Below are positions 13,069 to 25,380 of a DNA stretch of 64,000 nucleotides, in pieces. The notes below the pieces were generated by a model that searched no databases, was not told the origin of the DNA, and saw nothing but the letters and a program-made list of their open reading frames with translations. Each line of letters begins with the position of its first letter. Within the stretch, counting starts at the first letter, position 1. Source of the DNA: Drosophila pseudoobscura. Lineage: Eukaryota > Arthropoda > Insecta > Diptera > Drosophilidae. The position numbers were made by a program, and so were the translations under genes. The stretch spans positions 14,074,001 to 14,138,000 of the forward strand of contig NC_046679.1 in NCBI RefSeq assembly GCF_009870125.1, read 5' to 3'.

Positions 13069-13417
13069 TTAAACAATTTTAAGGGCCGATAAAATGCCCT
13101 GAACCAGACCCAAAAGTGTATTCACTAGGTCTAGAATTTGCTGCAAAGTGGGAAGTAAGGCCGCCACCAAATCTGGGACCAGGGTTCCTGTCAGACCCGT
13201 GAGCAAGTCAACAATGTTATTCAACACAGAATTCTCCACGGAAGTCAATTGTCCCACCAAGTCGCCAACCAGAGCCATAGATGGAGCCATCAGATGGAGA
13301 ACTAGGACCTAGGGAAACAATTAAAGCAGTGGATTATTTAGCATCTAAGTGTGTCTCTGCACTTACAGCGAAGCAAATCATCTTGCCCATCGAACCCAGA
13401 TTCAAAATTGCCATCAT
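13069..13417 (-). CDS. Small secreted leucine-rich protein (96 aa)
   Basis: CDS is complement(join(13069..13308,13367..13417)). Exon 1 gives MMAILNLGSMGKMICFA and exon 2 continues VLVLHLMAPSMA. Together they form a signal peptide that would be cleaved after the A-x-S-M-A region near residue 29. The mature part is a Leu/Val-rich amphipathic peptide with repeated D-L-V/L-L motifs and no cysteines. The 58-bp intron has GTAAGT and CCCTAG ends. An AATAAA on this strand lies at 13052-13047, so the transcript ends almost against the convergent EF-hand gene. The start lies only 57 bp after the stop of the upstream same-strand secreted protein. The family is not recognised; a seminal-fluid or immune peptide is a guess. 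Confidence 0.75.
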
Positions 13418-13474
13418 GCTTATTGCTTTTAGTGCTTGAAGTAGAACTATACCTGTATAATCCACAAAACAAAC

Positions 13475-13711
13475 TTATATAGGAAAAATGCAGCCACAAA
13501 CTGTCACGACTCTTCCCTGGAGATAGTACATCCAATATAGATCGTGAGTGGGTAATACCAGAAAGGTTTGATTGGATATATTAGCCTTCTGAAAAGCGTC
13601 CCGTGCATTCGAATTCTGTCGAAAGTCGAATTTTATGACTCTATTAGGGCGATCGGCATACGCAACAGAGGGAAAAAGGCAAACGATGCAAAATGCCAAC
13701 CGAAAGATCAT
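13475..13711 (-). CDS. Small secreted protein (78 aa)
   Basis: A single exon starts at ATG 13711. Residues 1-20 (MIFRLAFCIVCLFPSVAYA|D) are a clear signal peptide ending in A-Y-A. The mature part is about 59 residues with two Cys (C-G-C) near the C-terminus and one N-x-T glycosylation site. A TATA box (CTATATAC, about 13765-13772) lies about 31 bp upstream of an initiator-like TCAGT (13739-13735) and well placed for the ATG. I find no AATAAA between this stop and the start of the next secreted gene 57 bp downstream on the same strand, so a dicistronic mRNA is possible. The family is not recognised. Confidence 0.65.
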   Translation of the reverse strand: MIFRLAFCIVCLFPSVAYADRPNRVIKFDFRQNSNARDAFQKANISNQTFLVLPTHDLYWMYYLQGRVVTVCGCIFPI

Positions 13712-13734
13712 AAACTTTACTACCTTTGACTCCG

Positions 13735-13772
13735 ACTGATCGACCAAATATACGAGGTATGCCTGTATATAG
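13735..13772 (-). promoter_or_regulatory. TATA + initiator promoter of the small secreted gene
   Basis: On the minus strand TATATA (about 13771-13766) is followed about 31 bp later by TCAGTC, which matches the Drosophila initiator TCAKTY. The distance is canonical for a TATA/Inr promoter, which is typical of tissue-specific genes. Confidence 0.55.
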
Positions 13773-16700
13773 TCATCGTCGTGTGTTCCCTTTTTCGCTG
13801 ATCTTCCAAGCGCGTTGAAGGAATTTTGCTGGGACTCTCAACCTCTGTGGTTGTGGTTGTTGTTGTGGTTGGAGTATTTTTCGCATAGCAACATAAATTA
13901 CATTTTATTGGCAATTTGGTTGGGAAATTAATGTGCCTACAGTTGGCAACTTTGGTAATTTATGCAAATAAAACGATCGTAAATTTGGCATTAAAACGCT
14001 TATTAAATGATCGTTTATTAGCCCAGCCCAGCCCAACATCGGTTCTGTTTTGTTCTGTTCGGTTCACTCCCAAAATGGATAAGCTCCAACACCAATCCAA
14101 TACCATATCCTCACGTAGTTCCTTTGCTTGTGCAACAAGGTTGCGATTTGTAGCAGTTGCATAAATTAAGTGATTAACAGAATTGTTCCTAAATGTTGGC
14201 AGCTACTTACAAGATTGATATAATTTACGATCCCGACCCGAACAGAATTACTCGGGCTGTGTGTCTGTCTATAACTTCTGGGAAAATGCAATTGGATGCT
14301 GGCTGAATACATGTATCTCTCATTTTTTCTCTCCCATATTGTTTAATGTATTAGCTGCCGCATTGTGTGTTAATTTGACATTCCTTGGGAACGGGAATGG
14401 GAATGGGAACCGCAATGGGTTTGGGTATGGGAATGGTCAGCAACAGCTTCAACACTCTTCAGTACGACAAACGAGGCTTGTTGCTGTCAAAAGCAAGAAA
14501 TATAACCATATAAAATCAGTCGGCCAAAGCCACTGAGCAGAAGTCGGTGCTGGTGCTGGAGCTGGTGCTGGTGCTGGTGCCGGTGCCTGTTCCGACCTGT
14601 CTTGGTCTTTATCCCCAGCCCACGTCTCCTGGCCTGTCCTTTCCTCCCATGATCGTCAGCCCCATCATCGTCGGGCAGCTCAGGCAGGATTAGCAAAATT
14701 AATGCGGCAAGTCAGAGACTGCTGCTGCTGCCGCTGGAATCCCAAGCTGTCATCGCTTCAGGTCTTCACTTTATCATCAAAACACGGGGAAGCTGCAGAG
14801 AAACTTTCAATGAAATGAATTTCGCGCAAAAATGTTCGAGTTAAATGAAAAAATTTCATCCACTCCCTTACAGTTTTGAAACTTGACTTGGTTGTTTATC
14901 GAATAATCATCTCCTAAAATCTTCGCATTAATCAATGGGTCCACAGAGCTCATTTCATTCATCTAAACCCTTGTCAAGGGAGCATTGTTCTGCGCCTTTC
15001 CCCCATTTCCCATTATTATTGTCGGGCTACAAAAACTTTATTGATTGATATCCCCAACGGTTTGAAAGATATTTTAAGAGAGCCCAAGTGTCTTTAGACG
15101 GTTTTTTGTCAACCCAAAGAGTCCATTCAGAAGGAAGTGAAACTCGCGTTCATTCATGTGCCCATGGGTTAATAAAAACCATTCATTGTATGGCCTCTGC
15201 CCACAGGCTGGGGTCTGGGACTTAGCCGCAGGCCGATAATGATGGCTTAATAATTGAAATTTATCAAAATAAATTAGGCAAAGCGTCTTTAAGGCCCAAT
15301 GCCACATTAATTACAACGTCTTTGGAGAGTTACGATCATTGGACATTTAAAATGGGCTTGACAAATGGCTAGATCATTCACGGGACCGGCCTCAAAGAAG
15401 GAGAAGATCTTGGACTGGCCAAATAAACAATTTCAATGCCACAGATCTGTGGCCCATAAATTTAGCCAGCAATTTACAACGATCAATTCATAAATTTATT
15501 AATGAATTAAGTTATAACGTAATTTTGCAGTCGTTGTCGAGGCTCTGCCTCTTCCATCTCCATCTCCATTTCGTAACGAAATGCAATCTGCTCGAAACAA
15601 AATGATGATCACTGATGATCGTTGGCAATATATCAACGGCGGACATGGCCTCCAATGCCCCACCGACCTAATCGAATTGTGGTCCCGGTACCCACCGAAC
15701 CAGCCGCCAGTCCACACGAAATTCTCGGAATCGGCAAAGGATGCTGCAGCAGCATCGAAAAGGGAAGATGGAAGATGGAGAAGAGTAAAGAAATTTAAAT
15801 GAAGCTGTGGAGGCAGTGATATAGAGGAAGAAAGAGGGGATTTGGGAGGGGCAGCAGCTTAATTCTATATTCTAGTGGTGGGAGCAGTCCGGGCTTAGTA
15901 GTCGCGCAAGAAGAGGCTCTGCGAACCCATCTGAACTCACAGAAAAACAAGGACGAAAAGCCCCTTCTGGTGTACTCGTAGCATGCCCATCTCTAGAAGT
16001 TCTGGGTCTGGGCCCTGCTTTGGGTACTTCCTCCCATAATCGTTATCAGTGCGGCACCATCATCAGCACCAGAAACACCATCAACAGCACCTACTGAGCC
16101 CCAACAACGGGCACAGCATATACATAGCAACTTTTGCATTTCTTGTTTATAAATTGGAATTTAAAATTAATTAAGTTGTCGTTTTGCGCTTTTATCCAAT
16201 TTATAACTAATATGACACCGATTATACGAAATATGTTCACTAATTAACGAACAAACACCGCAACTCTCGGGAGTAGTCGGCCAGTGCTACCCATCTCCTT
16301 CTATCTCTTGCTGGGTCTCTCTTTCTAACTAACGAGAATCCAGGCAGACAGTCAGGCAGCAGTCAATGTCGCGCTGTTTTCTGTTTGCTGTTTTTAATAC
16401 CCTCACATGACGGTCTTATGGTTTTTGGAAAGATGTTTGCAATAATCTTTGTATTTAAGGTTTTGATTAGTTATAGATCTTTCCTGGATCTATCCATTGA
16501 CACAGATCATAGTTCTAGCAGGACCGTATCACCTACAGCATTCTGTTTTTAAACAATATTCTATAGCTGTGCAGGTAACCCAAGCAAACTCTGCAGATTG
16601 TGGTTTAATATCCTTCCCTGTATTCCTGCAGGAACCGACCGCCATATCCATAGGAACAATCGATCTGCAAAGGGTATTTCAGACTTCGGCGCTAAAACAT

Positions 16701-19700
16701 CATCTCTGGCTCTGCTCTTCCCGCTGTTCCCATTGCTCCTCCAGCTTGTTTACCTTGTGTGGAGTGGATCTCCTCTCGCTGCTCCTTTATCTCCTTGCCC
16801 TTCTTCCACATGGAGCTGGATCGTGTCCGCGTCCGCGTGCTCGTAATCTGCTCGCTGAAGACGCGTTGTAAATTGTCTGACAAAGCTTATTTTATTAATT
16901 TAAGCCATAAACGTTGCCCTCTCTTGTTGCTTGTTTGCAGCTCCTTTTTAGCTTTGCATATACCCTGCTTCCCTCTGGACACTGGTCAAAGTCTGCGGAG
17001 AGTCACCCAGCAGCTCCGCACCGGACCAGCTTCAGCATCAGGCTCCAACTTCAGCTTCGGCTTCGGCACCAATTTATTGCCATCGTAAAAAGCCGTTTTG
17101 CGTTTTAATAAGCCATGTTCGGTTCTTTCGTTTCGGTTGTTAACAGAAGGCGTCGACCATTTCACCATCTCCTGCCCTCTCTTTCTCGCTCTGTCTGTCG
17201 TTCTCTTTCCTTCCTTCGTTCTTGCGTTCTGCCTTCTGCCTCCACTGCATTCTTTTGGCATAACTGAGAAATTGGAGTTGTGTTTTGGTGTCCAGCAATT
17301 GGCCAATTGAGTGACATTGGTTTATAGAACGCCAGACTGAAACCTAACGGGGTTTAATGGCAGCTAAGGAATCACAGGAGCGGGCCTGGAGCAAGATATA
17401 GAAGTGGGATTGATTAGTCCAAAAAAATAGTTGGTTGGTTGCCGATTATCATTCTCAAGATGTAATATCAGATCTACAGCTAAATAAAACTTGGCTTTCT
17501 CTCCCACACTAAGCCCATTAAAGTTCCATCCGGCTTAAGCCCCCCTCTCCCACAGTCAAAATGAATTTCCCACTTGAATGGCTCGAATTAGAAAACCAAC
17601 AAACAAGAAACACTTTCCTTTGGCTGCAAATCAAATAACCCACCTGACCCCCAGCATGACCCCCAAGAAATCGCACTTAATCATCAGCGGGGCCAGGTGC
17701 AGGAGGTACAGAATCCGACTCCCACCTTCAGAATGCAGCACATAATAAAAATAAATATGTCAAAATTAAGTAAGCAGCAACAGTTTCGAAAAAGATAAGA
17801 AACGCACACAAGGGAAATAATAAAGAGAGAGGCAGGTGGGCAGAGGGGAGAAGGAGAGGCAGTGCAAAAAAACACGACGAACCCTTTCTTGCCCATAAAA
17901 CAAGGCGTTGAAATCAGTAAGAAATTGGCAAGAACCAACTGAGATTCTGCTGAGCAAACAACCTGGCCAGCCCATCAAGATTCTACAGTCCGATGCCAGC
18001 AAAAGTCCAGCTTCAAGTCCTGTCCAGCGATGGGTGCCCATTTTCATCCTCATCCTCAATCCACATCCCATGTCCACGTCCACGTCCACGTCCATGGGCG
18101 ATGGGCATGAAAATCGTTTACAAATAAATCAGAAAGCGATAAATAAGGATTTTGTCTCGTAATAACTCAGCGGGAGCCATTTAACATGCAATCATAACGA
18201 ATCGATGCTGAACGCTTTAGCAGACGGCCCAGACAGACAGCCAGACCTGAGCCCAGGACCAGGCCCAGAGCCAGGGCCCAGACACTCCAGATGCATGAGA
18301 ATTGGTTGCACTGAGAGAAAACTAGGGGACTTGCAAGCAAAGAATATTTACCTTAAATTCTATAGATAGTATGTAGACATCATCCAATCATTATTGGCAA
18401 AAGGTAGTCGTTTCTTGACACGATCTTTTCATTCTTTTCATTCTTCATTTCTCTCTGTGCAGGAAATGTCGAATGGAATCGGAATCTGGATCGGTGGATG
18501 GCAACACGCTTTCACACCAGGCAGTCGCCAAGTGGCCAAGGCTTGCCCCAGAGTGGCAAGTGTGTATCGAATTGTTGTTGACTTGCTGCAGTTGTCGCTG
18601 TTGCTTCGCGTTGTTGCTGTTCTCGCACGCCTGGGGCATGAAAATAAAGTTGCAAGCATAACAACATCTCCTCGATTCTCACCTTGCTCCGAGAACTCCT
18701 TCGCACAATGACAGGGGCGTTGTTTGGCCACATGAGTGACGTTTTTTATGCCTGCCCCTATACCGAAGGGCAAGGAGAAGAGGAACGTGGCACATGCACT
18801 TGACTGCACTTCATAATTTGCCTGCGTACGGGAGTGCATACATTCGAGTATGTGGGTTCCCAACAACAATGCTGCTTAATTACGTTGTAAAACAATCTGG
18901 CGAGCCGTCACTTTGAACAGGTCCTGCCACAGCTCCAGCCCCAGCTGCAGCTCCTTGTGCGAGTACCAGCCCAACTCCTTCGTCTAATAACTCAGCAAGC
19001 CATAAGGGGAAGTAATTAAAATTACAAAAGCCCAGCGTTGACGTTGAGGCTTTTGCCATAAAATGGCTCCCAGACACGCAGGCGTATACGTGATTCCAAT
19101 GACTAATTGCCAGAACTGTGTCACAGGAAACGAGCCAAGCAGCTAACTCGGCTCACGGCTCACGGCTCTTGGCTCTCGGATCTCGCCTATCGGGGCTTAT
19201 GGGGTCAGGCACGCAGACAGTGCACACACTGGAGGAGAACTCTCCTCCTGCTTATCGCGATGCGGCTGCAGTTGCAGTTAGTTGCGGCTAACAAGAAATT
19301 AAATTCCATTAAGCCCGCTCAAAGCCAAAGAGGAGCAGCCCCACTCGGGCAGTGCAGCACAGTGGTATGGTATGCTGTTTGGGTACTCCTCTTTCAATAC
19401 CTGGAAAAGTTCTTCCCATAGTTGCAGCAGTTCCCACTGACATCTGAACACCACTGTGCAGTGCTTCGCGTATGCGCGACTAATGAAGAGGTGGTAATTT
19501 ATGTGAACATCTTCACCTGTTCCTAGACACGTTTTAATATGCCAGCGACTCTCCGCTGGAGTCATGAATGAGCCGCAGTGCCTTCATCGGGATCTGAATG
19601 AAGATGTGGGTCTGGGCCCGAGCCAGAGCCTGAGCCATAGTATGGCGGGAGGGGGGCAACCTGCTAGACGCTAGACACTGTCTAGTTAGTCTGGCCAGTT

Positions 19701-22700
19701 AGCAGAGCTGTGGCCGAGTGCAGGATTAATTAATTGCCGCTGCCTCGTCAGCAGAGCGGCAGACATGACGTATACGTGACATTTGAGATATGTTCAGACG
19801 CTTAATGTGCGACATTTTGTTTGTTTTGTTGCGGGTTACCATGGCTGTTCCTTCTGGCTCTGCTAACAACTTTCGACAATCATCAGTAGCTGCTTTGCAT
19901 ATTTGTGGATGCCTTGCAGTCGACTCTATAATGATGCAGCAGTTGCAGCGTTGTCAAATGACTTGCGTAAATTTATCGTAAATGCCATCAGCTGAAGCCT
20001 GAGCCGTGCTGAGCCGAGCCGAGTCTCCTCTCCTTAGATTCCTCAGGCACTTGAGCCGACTGTCAGACAGTCAGTCCGTCAGCCCGTCAGTCAGTTAGTC
20101 ACTGGAGTTGGCCAATTGGCTGGAGTTGGCTCTGGATCTGGCCTGGCTCTGGCCGTTGCGGTTGCGGTTGCCAAGGCTACTAATCCTCGTTAATCCCTTT
20201 GACTGTTGTGCCTCGCATAGCTGCACATAAATTTGACTCTGATTGTAGTCTTTGTTACGGCTGGGGCTTCTGTGGCCGCCCCACCGATGATATGCTAATG
20301 AAATTCAGTTCGAGAGCGATTCCCTTGCATGAGGAATCAGCCACTCACCCATCCCCTTGGCGTGTTAACGGTTTGTGTCGTTTGACACATTTAATTGGAA
20401 GTCAATTGGTTTGGCCCGGACTGATGTGCTTGCCGAGGTGGCAATGGGCATTGCCACAAAGCTGTTGCTAATGTGATTACGATATCTGGGAATTGGCGAA
20501 CCAGTTAATCACTTAATCGATCAAGGAAGTCGGTTGGAATATTATGTACTATCAAGGCATTAGAATTGCAAATTTCCAAGTGATAAAGAATGACGAATGT
20601 CTAAGACGATCGATCTTAGGAATAGCATTATTTGAGAGTCACAACCAAATAGTTTAAATGATATATTTGGACCCTATATATATAAACCATATATAAATGG
20701 AAACGGAATTCCAAACAACTATATCTTTTGCGATCGGTCAAACATTCAAATCTAATTTGAATTAAATTCTGAAATATTTCAAAAATTCTTTGCACGAGTA
20801 CTCCCGAAGACGAAACCCCAGAAACGGCAAGCCAGGCCCCAGGACAACCCCCAAAGGACGGCGGCGACAACGGCGCTCCGCACAAACACCAGAGCACCAG
20901 AGCGAACCGGGACGCGGACAAAGGCAAAGACAAAGACACACATTTGCGACATTCAATGGAGCTTGTAGCCCGGTCTGTCTCATTGTCATGCCCGGCTTAT
21001 TGATTGGAATACAATGGATCCTTAAAGTGTGCTTACAAGCGCCGTAACTCAAACAAATTGCAGCGCCCAAACGCCTGACCTGACTCAAATGGACGGCGGC
21101 AACGGCAACAGCAACAACAACCACAGCTACAGCTACAGCTACAACTACAACTACAAGAGGAACGAAGACAACGACGACACTGATCAACAGGCGCGGCGAC
21201 GTGGATGGGTCCCAGTCGTACAGTCAGAGAAAGAGCAAAGGAAAAGGGGGATCCGGAGAGAGGGCTTTGGGCCAGGCCAATGCGTTTTACATGATGCCTA
21301 CACGACAGGACAGGAGCGGCCACTCAGACAACCGGCCGGCTTAACAAGATAAGCCCGCGCCCCATTGCACAGTGGTTCTACTTGGGCTTGTTAGAGCTCA
21401 AAATTGTGAGCTAATTATTGAAAAGGTGACAGCACTTCCTTGTGTTTCAAAGAGATGAAACTATGAATAGGAAATTATGCAGAGGAAAATACAGATATAC
21501 AACTTTAAAGGTATTTGATTCTCCCATCGCTAGTCTCAATCATTTAAATGCATTCCTATTCAATCCTTCGACCACTGTACCATTGCCTGATTGTTTGGTT
21601 CTGTGGCTGCCTCTTGGCTGCCTTAAATTATTCCAAGCTTGCCACAGAAATACACGGACACGGACCAGAGGCGCTACTGACGCGCTTATGTTAAATTTAC
21701 CAAACAACCGATTTGTATGCAATTTTGCGATCAAGAAGACTGGGATGAGGGGTGAGCTTGAGCCAGAGCCACAGCCAGAGCCAGAGCCAGAGCTCGAGCT
21801 GAAATCCAAATCCCAGCGAGACATCATGACGTCGTGGATTTGCAGGGTCGACTGCTCCCAGTCCCAGCCCCAGTCCCAGTCGCAGTCGCATTGTCATTGT
21901 CTGAGTCTGCGCCGCCGTCGCGAAGTCTAGTTTATTGGCGCGACTTTTTATTTGCATTCGAAATTTTTACCTTTTTTTTCTCTGTTTTTGGTGGCTGCTC
22001 CTGCACGTGATGTATGCGACGTGAGCCGCCCCAGCTCCAAAGCCGGCTGGGGCCTGACTGCCTGCTTGACCACACAATTGCCATAAGTTTTGGCCGCTCT
22101 GCAATTATTTGCGGAATTCCTTTTGGAATATATATTGACTCGGACTCCCCAGCCCAGACACGGGCAGGAGACTCGGACTTGGACACTCGTACTCGCACTG
22201 GCACTCACTCTGGCACTGGCACACTCTGGCATGCCTGTGTGCATGTCTTCTCCATAGGCCACCTCCCCGAATGCCGAATGCCGAATGCCGGGTACCGAAT
22301 ACCGAATACCACCCCGACCGACTAGCTTTGACAGCCCATACAAGGAAGCCTAACCAACAATCCCTGGTCCTGGTGTTGTTGTCTGACTTTGACTGGGCGC
22401 GCATGGACTGTGGCGTTTCTGGTTTCTGGACTGACACTCGCTTTATTCTTTTGTTAATTTGTCATGAAATTCGCTTTTAACCGCATGGCTTGAGTGCAAG
22501 CTAAAGTCTAAGCTGGGATTTACACTTGGCTTTGCCACGAATGGTTAGAGATAGGGCCGGGTGGAGTATGAGATATCGAATCGATTGGAGAATTTAATTC
22601 GGAGTTTGACAGGAATGGAGAAACAATAACAATAACAAGCCATATTGAACCTATCCAAATTGAATTTTTCGAACGTTTGACTCATTAAAAATAATTATCT

Positions 22701-24650
22701 AATCGATCGACAACTGGCCGAACAAGTTTACAAGCCCGAAACACGGCAAGATCGAAGATCATGAGGCCTTTAATGGACTTAACAAGGTGATTCAATCATA
22801 CACAAGATGGCCAATTCAAGACAAAACCCAGCATTAGCACCCATTGGCATAGCCAATCTTTGAATATCAAATGCTAACAAAGCCCCGCACCCACCTACAG
22901 AGATCTGTTCTATCCACCAATCCACCCATCCACCTATAGTATAAGCGAAATTGTGCAACTGCCCCGAGTGTCAAATTAGACAAACAGCAAACTGAATGCC
23001 AACTCGGAGAAAAAACCCCAGACACAGACAGAACCAAAGCAAATCAAATCAAATGTGCAATGCAAATTGCATTGGGCACACTCGCTGCCGGGCATTAGAG
23101 GGGCTGCTAATTTTCTGCGAATCGCGTTCGAAAAGCCCCCAGAAGGATCGAAGTTATATAGTGGTTCAGTGGAAGTGGATTTGCATGTGGGTGGTCGGCA
23201 AATTGCCAGAACGTGAGCACAATTTTTAAATTAACGGCCCAAAAGTGGTTAGAACGGCAGCAGAAACGGTTCGCAATGGATTGGATTGGTTCAGAACGGA
23301 TTCCGTGGATATGGGTGCAGAGAAGTGGAGGGAAGTGGGAACCTCCGAGGCGCATTCCAGGCACAGAACTGTTGCAATTAATTGCATTAAAGTTCTAAAT
23401 TGTCCGCCTTCCCCTGCGCCTACTCCCACAGCACAATGGCGTCTCTTTGCGTCTCTAAGACAAACTTGCAACTTTGCAACTGCAACTGCCAAGCGCCGCA
23501 TTATCGAAGACGCATCGCACAGTGGCACCAATGGGATATAAACCTAAACTGGTGGATATTCAATTGGGAAAGATACTGAAGTTTAAATGGTAGTCGAATG
23601 GAAAATTCTATCAACTCCAATGATGATTGTTTATCATGCTCTAGAGGTTATATAAATCCTGTACATTCCTCCTCTAAGCCATACACATGTTAAACTACTT
23701 TTTCTATTGAATTTGGAATATGTTTTTCTTGCCATACTCTTTCCATTCCCTGTTTCCTATAACCTATAACCACTGTGCGAATTGCCTCGTTGTCATGGTC
23801 GTGCCTTTCAGTTTGAAACGTGATCGATAGACAGACTACCAGCCCGGCCAGCCGCAGTCATCTAACACAACCAACAAGAACTGCAAATTGGCCAACTGCA
23901 GTTGGCCGTTGCCTTTGCCTTTGCCTACGTCGTTTGCAGTTGCCAAATGTTTGGCCTTAGCCAAATTATGTTCTTTGGCTCGTTTGATAATGAAACTGCA
24001 AATTGAGGCTGTGTTCCGTTCCTTTGTGTTGTGGCTGTGTTGCTTTGTGGCTCCTCAAATTGTTTGCTCACACCGTCCCAGCGTCCCAGCGTCCCGGCGT
24101 ACCCTCCTCTGCCCTCCTGTCTCAGAGCCACGCTAATGATTACGTGTTATCGTGTTGTAATTTTACACAAAGCCCTAATGATGAGTCTGGGCCCTGGACT
24201 GTGTCGGTGCTGGCTGCATTGCCTCCACATTCACATCCATCTCCATCTGCATCGATCCAGCCGAACGATCGAATCGATCTGGCTCCGGGTTATATGGTTT
24301 AGATCATGGCAGCAGACACTAACTGGGCTCATCATGGAGCGTTAACAAGCTCATTTTTCTAAACTTGACGTGCTGAGTCCAGCAACAAACCCACCAACCA
24401 AACGATCCAGCCAAACCAGACGATCATCCAGCGGGGCATCCACTTAGGCAAAAGATCTTGAGCGATCTTCGGCCGCGGCGGCTAAGCCAATTTGCTTGGC
24501 CATTCTGCGACGTTCCCAGTGGTTGGATCATAAATTGTTTATAATGGGATTGAGCGTGTTATGTCCAGGCACTTGGCTGGATATCAATATATGATGGGCT
24601 TAAATATCTACTATACTTTATTGAACATATAAATATTACAAAATTATAAC
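13773..24650. other. Long gene-poor stretch, low-complexity rich
   Basis: Almost 11 kb in which I can support no gene. Most open frames sit on simple or hexamer repeats: GGGAAT at 14385-14430, GGTGCTG at 14540-14585, GAGCC at 19985-20030, CAGAGC at 21760-21800. TTAATTAA-type A/T motifs are frequent, as in distal regulatory DNA. A short gene or an isolated exon could still be missed by eye. Confidence 0.5.
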
Positions 24651-24669
24651 GGAAAGACCCTTCAATGGA

Positions 24670-25370
24670 AATGATATTATATCCTTACAGTGCATCTTTG
24701 ACATCGGCCCATTTTCACCGCATGAACCAAATCGCCTTCTCGATTGCCTCTTTAATCTGAGGTTTCATGTCATCATTCTTCTTCATCAGGTCATAGACCG
24801 AACCCTCCAGCACACATATATATGTCGGGCCATCAAGTTATCCATGATCTTCTTATCCTTCTCGTCGTCGTGGATCATGCCGGTGACAGCTCCCTCGCTT
24901 TTGTGATGGGTCGTTTCTCCCTGGTAAACCATCTAGCCTCGTGGACATTATTGCTGCAGGAGAGTTTCTTGCCGTTGAAGAAATCCTTGACCTACTGCTG
25001 GATCTTGGGGATGCGGGTGGTCCCCCAATCAGCACAATGACCACAGCGACGGTGAAGTTCTTGTCTAGGAATGCCCCTTGGCCAGGACTAGGTGGAGATC
25101 TCCGCCGGATCGAACACCCTGACGCCCTGCAAAGTGTTCACCCGAATTTCCAGCCTTGAGTTCTTCTTGACCACCTTGGAAGGTTATAGCTTCACTGCTG
25201 CTCCAATCATTAACAGTGATCAAAAGGATCAGATCCACAGATCAGCTGGCACGTGTGAGTACGCACAGAAGCAGCCGATATCCAAGCCAACCAAATGGAA
25301 CATTGAAGAGATTGAAAGTCCTCCGTGGTCTTCCTGTGACCTTGCATAACTCTCACCTTGACTTTAAGAA
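24670..25370 (-). pseudogene. Hsc70-3: Decayed Hsp70-family (BiP/Hsc70-3-like) fragment
   Basis: Reading the minus strand, several frames carry Hsp70 blocks in the right order. First come a VVKKNSR block and a VRVFDPAEIS block, matching the BiP VVEKNSKP and KVFAPEEIS region. Then VLIGG and R/T-I-P-K-I-Q-Q-x-V-K-D-F-F-N-G-K near 25040-24950 match the GG-STRIPK-VQ segment. REKRPITKA, MIHDDEKDKK and LMKKNDDMKPQIKEAIEKA at about 24930-24710 follow the substrate-domain and C-terminal order of BiP. Frames shift repeatedly, stops intervene, and the segment between the nucleotide-binding blocks is missing. The asparagine-containing VVKKNS block points to ER BiP rather than cytosolic Hsc70. I cannot tell retrocopy from segmental copy. 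Confidence 0.65.
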
Positions 25371-25380
25371 AGCCTGGCTC

